Assembly (NCBI GenBank): GCA_023819365.1
Contig: JAMWBP010000075.1
Span: forward strand, 1-5,088
Reading direction: 5' to 3'
DNA: 5,088 nucleotides
DNA from: Candidatus Omnitrophota bacterium
GTDB lineage: Bacteria; Ratteibacteria; UBA8468; B48-G9; JAFGKM01
Within the stretch, counting starts at the first letter, position 1. Every line of letters begins with the position of its first letter. The notes beneath the pieces were generated by a model that saw only the letters and a list, made by a program, of their open reading frames with translations, did no database searches and was not told the DNA's origin. Shown here in pieces: positions 1 to 5,088 of the stretch. A program made the position numbers and the translations under genes.

Positions 1-31
1 ATACAATATGTAGAGGGTAAATCATAACTGA

Positions 32-70
32 ACTCCATCTCATCTTACTCATTAGAGCAGAGGATGGAGT
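32..70. repeat. Small inverted repeat, 8-bp arms
   Basis: ACTCCATC at 32-39 is the exact reverse complement of GATGGAGT at 63-70, with a 23-nt loop. It lies just after a stop codon (TAA 25-27) in a frame open to the left edge, so it could be a hairpin at the 3' end of an upstream gene. No T-run follows the right arm, so it is not a classical intrinsic terminator. Function is unknown. Confidence 0.4.
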
Positions 71-83
71 GTAAAGGGAGGAT

Positions 84-189
84 AAAGTCAAAAGGCAAAA
101 TTCAAAGGTCAAAATTACAATAGAAAAGTTAATGAATCACTGAAATGGTGATAAAACTTTTGACTTTTACCTTTTGAATTTTGACTTTT
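84..189. repeat. Imperfect AT-rich foldback element made of TCAAAA-like units
   Basis: The left part (84-116) and right part (155-189) are rich in matching inverted words. AAAGTCAAAA (84-93) pairs with 179-188, and CAAAATTCAAA (96-106) pairs with 173-183. Nested inside, AAAAGTT (124-130) pairs with AACTTTT (155-161), and ATCAC (136-140) pairs with GTGAT (148-152). All pairs are roughly centred on 136-144, so the block can fold on itself despite small insertions and deletions. Within each arm the same 7-8-nt unit recurs (GTCAAAA, TTCAAA). It contains no coding frame. It resembles a decayed non-autonomous foldback element or a dispersed intergenic repeat; which of these is not decidable here. 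Confidence 0.6.
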
Positions 190-216
190 CAATAGCCGGA
201 TTTGCTAAACTGTAGA

Positions 217-222
217 GGAGGT
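217..222 (+). promoter_or_regulatory. Strong ribosome binding site for the AmaP-like gene
   Basis: GGAGGT, within AGAGGAGGT, sits 5 nt before the ATG at 228. It is the closest match to the Shine-Dalgarno consensus in the window and fixes the start of the first operon gene. Confidence 0.8.
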
Positions 223-227
223 AAAAG

Positions 228-794
228 ATGCGAATATGGAGCAGAATAGTTGGAACATTATATATCATAGCAGGAACTATTTTTTCATTTCTACTTCTCA
301 CCTTATGGGCAACAGGAGCAAAAGAAGGGATTATCAGCAAACTAAATTTTTTTATCCAGCAAAATATCTCTGGACTTGGTATTACAGGAATAGTACTGAT
401 AATGGTAGGAATTGTATGGGTTGTAAACTGGTTTGACTACATATATAGAACAAAGGTTATCTCTTTTGATAATCCTGGCGGAAAGATAAAGATATCCCTG
501 CGTGCGATAGAGGACTATATAAACTCTATGCTTATGAAACAGATACAGGGAATAAGGTCATTAAAAGTAAAAAACTCTATCTCATCAAAAGGACTTGAAA
601 CAAAGATACGTGTCAAACTCTATGCACATCTCAATATCCCTGAAATATGTTCAAGGATCCAGGAAATGACAAAGGACTATCTTCAGGATGCTGTAGGTAT
701 TGAGAGAATATCAAACATTGAGGTTTTCGTAACAAGTATAAAACAAAACGGAGAGGTAGAGGAAGAGGTATATGACGAAGAAGAAACAGGATGA
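228..794 (+). CDS. amaP: AmaP-like membrane anchor protein with Asp23-like domain
   Basis: This is a 188-residue membrane protein of the type annotated as alkaline shock response membrane anchor AmaP. Two hydrophobic segments are visible, about residues 7-28 and 50-69, separated by a short polar loop. They are followed by a soluble domain at about 78-172. That domain opens with a segment like FDNPGGKIKISLRAIEDYI, typical of the Asp23/AmaP group, where a beta strand leads into a helix. The tail (176-188) is strongly acidic. In Gram-positive bacteria AmaP tethers Asp23 to the membrane and is linked to cell-envelope stress; that role is known from the family, not shown here. An Asp23 gene often lies beside amaP, but none is seen in the 227 bases upstream or directly downstream. 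The start is set by the strong Shine-Dalgarno at 217-222. The 3' end overlaps gmhA by 23 nt. Identification rests on architecture and the IKISLRAIEDY-type motif. Confidence 0.75.
   Translation: MRIWSRIVGTLYIIAGTIFSFLLLTLWATGAKEGIISKLNFFIQQNISGLGITGIVLIMVGIVWVVNWFDYIYRTKVISFDNPGGKIKISLRAIEDYINSMLMKQIQGIRSLKVKNSISSKGLETKIRVKLYAHLNIPEICSRIQEMTKDYLQDAVGIERISNIEVFVTSIKQNGEVEEEVYDEEETG
759..768 (+). promoter_or_regulatory. Purine-rich ribosome binding site of gmhA inside the amaP tail
   Basis: GAGGAAGAGG precedes the ATG at 772. The GAGG at 759-762 leaves 9 nt to the start; the second GAGG (765-768) is only 3 nt away and probably too close. The same bases encode the glutamate-rich end of the AmaP-like protein, so the acidic tail and the translation signal share sequence. 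Confidence 0.55.
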
Positions 795-1362
795 GAAAGA
801 TATTATAAAAGAATCTATATCTGAAAGTATAAGTACAAAAGAAAAGTTATTGAAACCACACGCAATTGAAAGATTCATTTTGGTCTCCAGTGTTGTAGTA
901 GATGCACTAAAAAATGGGAATAAGGTTCTTCTATGCGGGAATGGTGGTAGTGCGGCTGACTGCCAGCACTGGGCAGCAGAGATGACAGGGAGATTTCTAA
1001 AAGAGAGGCGTTCACTCCCATTTATTGCACTTACAACAAACTCTTCAGAACTTACATCCATTGGAAATGACTATTCATTTAATGTTGTATTTTCCAGGCA
1101 GGTTGAAGGGATTGGAAAGAAAGGAGATATCCTTATATGCATCTCCACCTCCGGCGCTTCAAAAAATGTGATTGAGGCAGCAAAGGCAGCAAAAAAGAAA
1201 AAGATGAAGGTTATTTCACTAACAGGAAAAGAACCATCTCATCTTTCCAAAATCTCTGATATTACAATCTCTGTTAATTCTACAAAGACACCAAGGATAC
1301 AGGAGGCACACTCTCTTATCATCCATATCCTTTGCCATCTTATTGAAGAAAAACTTTTTTGA
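772..1362 (+). CDS. gmhA: Sedoheptulose-7-phosphate isomerase (phosphoheptose isomerase), SIS domain
   Basis: GmhA converts D-sedoheptulose 7-phosphate to D-glycero-D-manno-heptose 7-phosphate, the first step toward ADP-heptose for lipopolysaccharide inner core; it is cytoplasmic and usually tetrameric. The protein is 196 residues, close to the E. coli enzyme (192). The sugar-phosphate isomerase signature CGNGGSAADCQH is at 55-66, and the phosphate-binding ISTSG loop at 124-128. Residues matching the metal/catalytic set of E. coli GmhA (H61, E65, Q172, H180) are all present as H66, E70, Q177 and H185, so activity is likely. The family also includes the DnaA-associated protein DiaA, which keeps the fold; the intact catalytic set favours GmhA. 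The first 20 or so residues are lysine/glutamate rich and non-conserved, so a slightly later start is possible. The gene overlaps amaP by 23 nt and ends 18 nt before the next gene. No other heptose-pathway gene is in the window. Confidence 0.85.
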   Translation: MTKKKQDEKDIIKESISESISTKEKLLKPHAIERFILVSSVVVDALKNGNKVLLCGNGGSAADCQHWAAEMTGRFLKERRSLPFIALTTNSSELTSIGNDYSFNVVFSRQVEGIGKKGDILICISTSGASKNVIEAAKAAKKKKMKVISLTGKEPSHLSKISDITISVNSTKTPRIQEAHSLIIHILCHLIEEKLF

Positions 1363-1380
1363 AAATATAAAGAATCAATA

Positions 1381-2304
1381 ATGGACAGCATATTAAGAAT
1401 TATTGATGCAAATTTTAATCGTGCAAGAGAAGGAATGCGGGTAATAGAAGATACATTGCGGTTTTATTATAATATGGATGTCTCTTCTATAAGAAATATA
1501 AAAGAGTTACGGCATTCCTTATCTATTATAATTGATAGACACTTCGGATTGACAGAGATAAAAAGAGGAAGAGATACTATTAACGATAAAGGTAAGTGGA
1601 TTGACACCAGAAGTAGAGAAGATGTAAAACAGGTCATTGAAAGAAATTTTATGAGGGTGTCTGAAGCACTGAGGGTGATGGAAGAATATTCCAGGGCAAT
1701 AAAACCTGAAGTATCGTCTGGTTTTCATAAACTTCGTTTTAAACTATACAGAATAGAGAAAGATGTGTTGCTTTACATCAGCAAAAAAGAGATACATCTC
1801 CCTTTCCTGTCTGTATTGTTAGAGGTTGGGAGGAAAACACCTTTTAAACATATCAAAATGGTTGTAGATAGTATGCCTGATGTTCTCATACTGCGACCAA
1901 AGGGAATGGATGACGGATACTTCCTGAAAGTTGCCAGAAAGGCAAGAAAGATTGTACCCCATAATGTAAGATACCTTATCTCTGGAAGACCTGATATATG
2001 CCTTATTTGTGATGCAGATGGTGTTTTTCTTGAAAGAAAAGATATACCCTGTGAAGAAGTTAAAAAAGTTATTCAGGATAAAATTATCTTGACAGATAGC
2101 ATAAAAATCGTTAATATACCTGTTAAAGAAATAGACATCACCCGAGCCCGTCTTAAAAAACTTTTCACAGAGAATATGACTGGTATTATAATTACGGCAG
2201 GAGAGGAGATTCCGAAAGAGATTGAAACAATCATAAAGACACTAAAAAAAGAGGTGGATAGTTATGGCAGACGAAGAAAAGAAAAAACAGCCAGAAAGGA
2301 ATAA
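1381..2304 (+). CDS. ThiD2-type domain fused to degenerate thiamine-phosphate-synthase (ThiE)-like domain
   Basis: This 307-residue protein has two parts. Residues 1 to about 135 match the helical N-terminal domain (ThiD2) found on many ThiE proteins, for example in cyanobacteria; ThiD2 has been described as a hydroxymethylpyrimidine-phosphate kinase. It shows the hallmark IIDANFNRAREGMRVIED at 7-24 and an internal echo at 85-105 (N89, R92, E95, R98, E101 echo N11, R14, E17, R20, E23). Residues from about 144 on recall the first half of the ThiE barrel: LRPK at 171-174, then LISGRPDI (200-206) in place of the usual INDRVDI, and ADGVFLERKDIP (212-223) in place of ADGVHLGQxDLP. The NDR aspartate is glycine here, and the His and Gln of DGVHLGQ are lost. 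Later ThiE motifs (the GxSxH-type segment and the GP...T.K loop) are not recognisable, and the protein ends about 84 residues after the DGV block. Automatic annotation would probably call it thiamine-phosphate pyrophosphorylase; synthase activity is doubtful. It overlaps ftsH by 41 nt. Confidence 0.75.
   Translation: MDSILRIIDANFNRAREGMRVIEDTLRFYYNMDVSSIRNIKELRHSLSIIIDRHFGLTEIKRGRDTINDKGKWIDTRSREDVKQVIERNFMRVSEALRVMEEYSRAIKPEVSSGFHKLRFKLYRIEKDVLLYISKKEIHLPFLSVLLEVGRKTPFKHIKMVVDSMPDVLILRPKGMDDGYFLKVARKARKIVPHNVRYLISGRPDICLICDADGVFLERKDIPCEEVKKVIQDKIILTDSIKIVNIPVKEIDITRARLKKLFTENMTGIIITAGEEIPKEIETIIKTLKKEVDSYGRRRKEKTARKE
2251..2257 (+). promoter_or_regulatory. Ribosome binding site of ftsH inside the preceding gene
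   Basis: GAGGTGG lies 6 nt before the ATG at 2264, within the last codons of the ThiD2/ThiE-like gene. It supports the overlapping start over any later one; residues 1-19 then form the expected short cytoplasmic leader before the first membrane helix. Confidence 0.7.
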
Positions 2305-4096
2305 TTTCAGTCATTTCAAGGGGTTATTATTCTGGATAATAGCAGGAATTATCCTTATAACACTGGCAAGGTTTTCAGGACTTGAAGGTAAAAAGGAAGA
2401 GATTATATACAGCAGGTTTCTTAGTGAGGTAAAACAGGGTAATATCTCCGGTACTGTTATCATAAAAGAAGATATTATAACTGGCACACTGAAGGATGGC
2501 AAAAAGTTTTCAACCTATAAACCGGATGACCCTGAACTTTTTAATATCTTAAGGGAATATAATATTGACTTTAAGGTAGAACCATCCTCAAATATCTGGA
2601 TAAATATCCTTGTATCTACCGTTCCTATAATTCTTGTTTTTCTTCTTATATGGTTTTTTGTATTCAGACATATGGCATCTGAAAGCAGCAGGGTAATGGC
2701 ATTTACAAAAAGCAGACCCATAATGCCCGACAAGAAAAACCGTGTTACTTTTAACGATGTTGCTGGATGTAAGGAAGCAAAAGAAGAACTTCGTGAGGTC
2801 ATTGAGTTCTTGAAAGACCCCAAAAAATTCCAGCGGCTTGGTGGTAAAATTCCTAAGGGCATCCTTCTTATAGGTCCTCCGGGAACAGGGAAAACACTTC
2901 TGGCAAAAGCGGTTGCAGGTGAAGCAGGAACCCCTTTTTTGAGTATGAGCGGTTCGGATTTTGTGGAAATGTTCGTAGGTGTAGGCGCTAGTAGAGTACG
3001 CGATCTCTTTAGACAGGCGATGCGACTAAGCCCATGTATTATTTTTATTGATGAACTTGATGCTGTCGGAAGACAGAGATTTGCAGGACTCGGTGGTGGA
3101 CATGATGAAAGAGAACAGACCCTTAACCAACTACTTGTGCAGATGGATGGATTCCCTACCGAAAGCGGTGTAATTGTAATGGCAGCAACAAACAGACCCG
3201 ATGTCCTTGACCCTGCCCTCACAAGACCAGGCAGATTTGATAGAACTATAGTGATTGACTTTCCAGATATTCAAGCAAGGGAAGAGATATTGAAGGTCCA
3301 TATGAGAAACAAACCCATAGATGAATCCGTTGATGTAAAGGTTCTTGCAAGGGCAACCGCAGGACTATCAGGTGCAAACCTTGAAAACCTTGTCAATGAA
3401 GCGGCTCTTCTTGCGGCAAGAAAAAACAAAAACAAAATAGAAATGGCTGATTTTGAAGAGGCAAAAGATAAGGTTCTTATGGGTGTTGAAAGAAAAAGTT
3501 TGGTAATAAGTGATAGGGAGAAGAAAATTATTGCCTATCATGAGGCAGGTCATACACTTATCCAGAAACAGCTCCCGGAGGTCTATCCTGTGCACAAGGT
3601 TACTATAATACCAAGGGGCCAGGCACTTGGCATAACACATATACTTCCTGAAGAAGACAGGTTTATTGAAAGTAATGTATATTATAAAAACTCAATCTGT
3701 GCGCTTATGGGAGGAAGGAGTGCGGAGAAGATGGTCTTCGGTAAAATTTTTACAGGCGGAGAACACGACCTGAAAATCGCAACAGAGATAGCAAGACGGA
3801 TGGTATGTGAGTGGGGGATGAGTGAGAATTTAGGACCTGTGAGTTACCACCACAATGAAGCGGTCTTCCTTGGTAGAGATATTGTCAGACAGAGGGAATA
3901 CAGCGAAGATACATCAAGGGATATAGATAATGAGATAAGAAGAATTCTTGAAGAAGCAGAGAACAGAGCAACAGATATACTTAAAAGCCAGAGGGACAAA
4001 TTAGAACAACTTGCTGAAGCACTCTTACAAAAAGAGACACTTAACTCAGATGAGATAGATGAAATCCTCCAACTGGAAAGGGGAGAAAAGGAGTAA
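2264..4096 (+). CDS. ftsH: ATP-dependent zinc metalloprotease FtsH
   Basis: FtsH is a hexameric inner-membrane AAA+ protease that extracts and degrades misassembled membrane proteins and selected soluble regulators; in E. coli it degrades LpxC and so controls lipopolysaccharide synthesis. At 610 residues it is complete (E. coli 644). Order of parts: cytoplasmic leader 1-19; membrane helix 20-37; extracytoplasmic domain about 38-110; membrane helix 111-134; AAA+ module; M41 peptidase domain; helical C-terminus. Key residues seen are Walker A GPPGTGKT 204-211, pore loop F237-V238-G239, Walker B with D263-E264, arginine fingers R321 and R324 in the TRPGRFDR block, zinc site HEAGH 426-430 and the third ligand D502 in GGEHDL. 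No catalytic residue is missing. It starts inside the previous gene and ends 1 nt before folE, so all three are probably translated from one mRNA. Sharing an operon with gmhA fits an envelope theme, though this is inference. Confidence 0.97.
   Translation: MADEEKKKQPERNNFSHFKGLLFWIIAGIILITLARFSGLEGKKEEIIYSRFLSEVKQGNISGTVIIKEDIITGTLKDGKKFSTYKPDDPELFNILREYNIDFKVEPSSNIWINILVSTVPIILVFLLIWFFVFRHMASESSRVMAFTKSRPIMPDKKNRVTFNDVAGCKEAKEELREVIEFLKDPKKFQRLGGKIPKGILLIGPPGTGKTLLAKAVAGEAGTPFLSMSGSDFVEMFVGVGASRVRDLFRQAMRLSPCIIFIDELDAVGRQRFAGLGGGHDEREQTLNQLLVQMDGFPTESGVIVMAATNRPDVLDPALTRPGRFDRTIVIDFPDIQAREEILKVHMRNKPIDESVDVKVLARATAGLSGANLENLVNEAALLAARKNKNKIEMADFEEAKDKVLMGVERKSLVISDREKKIIAYHEAGHTLIQKQLPEVYPVHKVTIIPRGQALGITHILPEEDRFIESNVYYKNSICALMGGRSAEKMVFGKIFTGGEHDLKIATEIARRMVCEWGMSENLGPVSYHHNEAVFLGRDIVRQREYSEDTSRDIDNEIRRILEEAENRATDILKSQRDKLEQLAEALLQKETLNSDEIDEILQLERGEKE
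4090..4093 (+). promoter_or_regulatory. Ribosome binding site of folE overlapping the ftsH stop region
   Basis: GGAG, within AAAAGGAG (4086-4093), ends directly before the ftsH TAA and 4 nt before the ATG at 4098. It favours this start over the in-frame ATG at 4059, which has no comparable signal and would add 13 residues outside the family core. The near-contact of stop and start suggests translational coupling. Confidence 0.65.
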
Positions 4097-4097
4097 A

Positions 4098-4658
4098 ATG
4101 GACCAGAAGAAAATAGAAGAGGCAATTAGGTCAATCATAGAAGCAGTTGGAGAAAATCCAAATAGAAAAGGGATAAAAGAGACACCTAAAAGGGTAGCAA
4201 GGATGTATACGGAACTTCTTGGAGGCATAGAGGAAGACCCGGAAAAAGTACTGGGAAAGACATTTAAAGAAAGCTTTAATGAACTGGTTCTTGTAAAGGA
4301 CATCCCCTTCTTTTCTCTCTGTGAACATCACCTTCTGCCTTTTTATGGTAAAGCACATATTGCATATCTTCCTGACAATGGAGTTGTTGTTGGGATAAGT
4401 AAACTTGCCCGTCTTGTGGATATATTCTCCAGAAGGATGCAGATTCAAGAAAGGATTACAAACCAGATTGCAGATACTATTATGAAGGTGCTAACACCAC
4501 AGGGAGCAATGGTTGTAATTGAAGCAGAACATATGTGTATGAGTATGCGTGGTGCAAGGAAATCAGGGACAAAGATAGTTACATCTGCAATGAGAGGTAT
4601 TTTCTTAAGGGACTTCAGGACAAGGACAGAAGCAATAAACCTGATTATGCCTAAGTGA
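4098..4658 (+). CDS. folE: GTP cyclohydrolase I, type IA
   Basis: FolE hydrolyses GTP to 7,8-dihydroneopterin triphosphate, releasing formate. It opens the tetrahydrofolate pathway and can feed queuosine or tetrahydrobiopterin synthesis; it acts in the cytoplasm as a homodecamer. The 186-residue protein has the family-wide [18 protein letters not shown] segment near the N-terminus. It has the zinc-binding [10 protein letters not shown] block with C75 and H78 as ligands, followed by the [15 protein letters not shown] helix. The [11 protein letters not shown] block supplies the third zinc ligand C147 and the conserved H145. C75, H78 and C147 correspond to C110, H113 and C181 of the E. coli enzyme, and H77 and H145 to H112 and H179, so it should be active. 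The start at 4098 is chosen from the GGAG at 4090-4093 and the usual N-terminal length. It is the last gene of the operon; no other folate gene follows. Confidence 0.96.
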   Translation: MDQKKIEEAIRSIIEAVGENPNRKGIKETPKRVARMYTELLGGIEEDPEKVLGKTFKESFNELVLVKDIPFFSLCEHHLLPFYGKAHIAYLPDNGVVVGISKLARLVDIFSRRMQIQERITNQIADTIMKVLTPQGAMVVIEAEHMCMSMRGARKSGTKIVTSAMRGIFLRDFRTRTEAINLIMPK

Positions 4659-4778
4659 TAAGGGTCCCCACCGCTCCCGTATCGGAAGGAAATGTAACTT
4701 ATTAGACCAAAAAATTACAAACCATTCTACCCAAACATCTTCACCCCTTGTTCTTGCAGGGAAATACCTCTTTGTTCT

Positions 4779-4812
4779 CCTCGCCCCTTGAGGAAGAAGG
4801 TAGGGTGAGGGG
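4779..4812. repeat. GC-rich palindromic repeat, unit 1
   Basis: CCTCGCCC (4779-4786) can pair with GGGTGAGG (4803-4810), with one G-T wobble and a 16-nt loop. It shares the 13-base word TAGGGTGAGGGGT (4801-4813) with unit 2. An alternative small hairpin CCTC (4779-4782) with GAGG (4790-4793) is also possible. Confidence 0.6.
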
Positions 4813-4823
4813 TCCCGCTTTTT

Positions 4824-4864
4824 CCCCTCGCCTCGCTTTGCGGGGAGAGGGATAGGGTGAGGGG
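4824..4864. repeat. GC-rich palindromic repeat, unit 2
   Basis: This is the fullest copy. The left end CCCCTCGCC pairs with the right end of TAGGGTGAGGGG, including one G-T wobble. An inner hairpin CCTCGC-TTT-GCGGGG (4831-4845) is an alternative fold. Units of this look (CCCCTCACCC...GGGGAGAGGG) are scattered between genes in many bacterial genomes; that comparison is from memory, not a search. Confidence 0.65.
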
Positions 4865-4889
4865 TTATAAACTTTGCCTTTACTCTTTC

Positions 4890-4926
4890 CCCCTCATCTT
4901 TTATCTTCTCCCCCGAGGGGAGAAGA
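4890..4926. repeat. GC-rich palindromic repeat, unit 3, inverted
   Basis: CCCCTCATC followed by a T-rich stretch and then CTCCCCCGAGGGGAG resembles the reverse complement of unit 2 (CCCCTCACCCTATCCCTCTCC...), so it is a diverged copy in the opposite orientation. Its right part is the stem-loop listed separately at 4904-4926. Confidence 0.5.
4904..4926. terminator. Perfect 10-bp stem-loop at the end of the minus-strand gene
   Basis: Bases 4904-4913 (TCTTCTCCCC) pair perfectly with 4917-4926, with the 3-nt loop CGA. It lies 2 nt beyond the minus-strand stop codon, a place where transcription ends or mRNA 3' ends are often set. No U-tract follows in either direction, so a factor-independent terminator is not established; it may simply be part of repeat unit 3. 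Confidence 0.4.
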
Positions 4927-4928
4927 AA

Positions 4929-5087
4929 TTATCTCAATAAGGGAGAAAAAAGTAATACCACACCAATAATCATAAGAATAATACCCACAATAGCAAATAC
5001 ATCAGATATACCTTCTTTCTGGTATGTAAGTTTTGTTTTGAATGTCAGGTATACTCCACATCCTATTAAAAACAATCTTATAACTGC
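4929..5087 (-). CDS. C-terminal fragment of an unidentified membrane protein
   Basis: Reading leftward from the right edge, a frame stays open for 52 codons and ends at TAA (complement of 4929-4931); the start is outside the window. The peptide has a hydrophobic stretch at fragment residues 2-14 (VIRLFLIGCGVYL), a short polar linker with TFKTKLTYQKEG, and a second hydrophobic run at about 30-50 ending SPLLR. This fits the last two membrane helices, or one full and one partial helix, of an integral membrane protein. I do not recognise the family. The gene converges on folE across the repeat-bearing spacer and so belongs to another transcript. Membrane-like composition and a clean stop just before the stem-loop argue that it is real, but 52 residues is limited evidence. 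Confidence 0.55.
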   Translation of the reverse strand, partial: AVIRLFLIGCGVYLTFKTKLTYQKEGISDVFAIVGIILMIIGVVLLFSPLLR

Positions 5088-5088
5088 T

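Larger units (their letters stand above)
4659..4928. other. Non-coding spacer between converging genes
   Basis: These 270 bases separate the stop of folE from the stop of the minus-strand gene. I see no gene or tRNA here. The first part, to about 4775, has no clear structure; the rest carries three related GC-rich palindromic units and is visibly richer in G and C than the flanking genes. No hairpin followed by a T-run is present on either strand, so the palindromic units are the only candidates for ending transcription. Confidence 0.7.

Noticed and set aside
1..27. Open frame from the left edge ending at TAA 25-27, possibly the last 8 codons of an upstream gene
   Set aside because: Eight codons are too few to distinguish from chance; the two other forward frames also stop within the first 20 bases.
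181..211. Promoter-like pair TTGACT (181-186) and TAAACT (206-211)
   Set aside because: The spacer is 19 nt, the -10 match is weak (4 of 6), and transcription would start inside the amaP ribosome binding site. The TTGACT words are also part of the AT-rich repeat.
711..1061. Minus-strand open frame opposite the amaP-gmhA junction
   Set aside because: It is antisense to the well-supported gmhA and has low-complexity cysteine/phenylalanine-rich composition with no motif.
2515..3222. Long open frame on the minus strand opposite ftsH (235 codons)
   Set aside because: It lies fully antisense to an intact, motif-complete ftsH. It is serine- and proline-rich, as expected from a shadow frame, and has no recognisable domain.
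2264..4096. Possible inactive FtsH variant
   Set aside because: Walker A, Walker B, arginine fingers, pore loop, HEAGH and the third zinc ligand are all present, so this is a standard active protease.
4059..4097. Upstream in-frame ATG giving folE 13 extra residues
   Set aside because: It lies inside ftsH without a good Shine-Dalgarno, while the ATG at 4098 has GGAG at 4 nt and gives the usual family N-terminus.
4779..4926. CRISPR array
   Set aside because: The repeats are few, diverged, of mixed orientation and unevenly spaced, with no unique spacers of constant length.

Overview
This window is an ordinary-looking stretch of a low-GC bacterial chromosome. It holds one compact forward operon of five genes, a repeat-rich AT spacer in front of it, a GC-rich repeat spacer behind it, and the tail of a gene converging from the right edge. 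Genes in order: an AmaP-like membrane anchor with an Asp23-like domain (228-794); a sedoheptulose-7-phosphate isomerase, gmhA (772-1362); a ThiD2-type domain fused to a degraded thiamine-phosphate-synthase-like domain (1381-2304); the membrane AAA+ zinc protease ftsH (2264-4096); and GTP cyclohydrolase I, folE (4098-4658). A minus-strand fragment at 4929-5087 is the C-terminus of an unidentified membrane protein.

The genes are tightly packed: overlap of 23 nt, gap of 18 nt, overlap of 41 nt, gap of 1 nt. They are therefore very probably co-transcribed and partly translationally coupled. The contents combine envelope upkeep (AmaP-like, FtsH), a step toward ADP-heptose for lipopolysaccharide (GmhA), and cofactor metabolism (thiamine-like protein, FolE). 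GmhA points to a Gram-negative type of envelope. An AmaP/Asp23-type protein together with GmhA, a ThiD2-ThiE fusion, FtsH and FolE suggests an uncultured deep-branching lineage such as Omnitrophota or a relative. That assignment is inference from gene content and style, not from a marker gene, and is weak.

Layout: 1-227 carries no gene but has a small inverted repeat (32-70) and a roughly 105-bp imperfect foldback built of TCAAAA-type units (84-189). 228-4658 is the operon. 4659-4928 is non-coding and contains three related GC-rich palindromic repeat units (4779-4812, 4824-4864, 4890-4926), the last inverted. 4929-5087 is the converging partial gene.

I found no convincing novel system. The items most worth a second look are the ThiD2/ThiE-like fusion, whose second domain appears truncated and lacks expected active-site residues, and the two unrelated repeat families flanking the operon.
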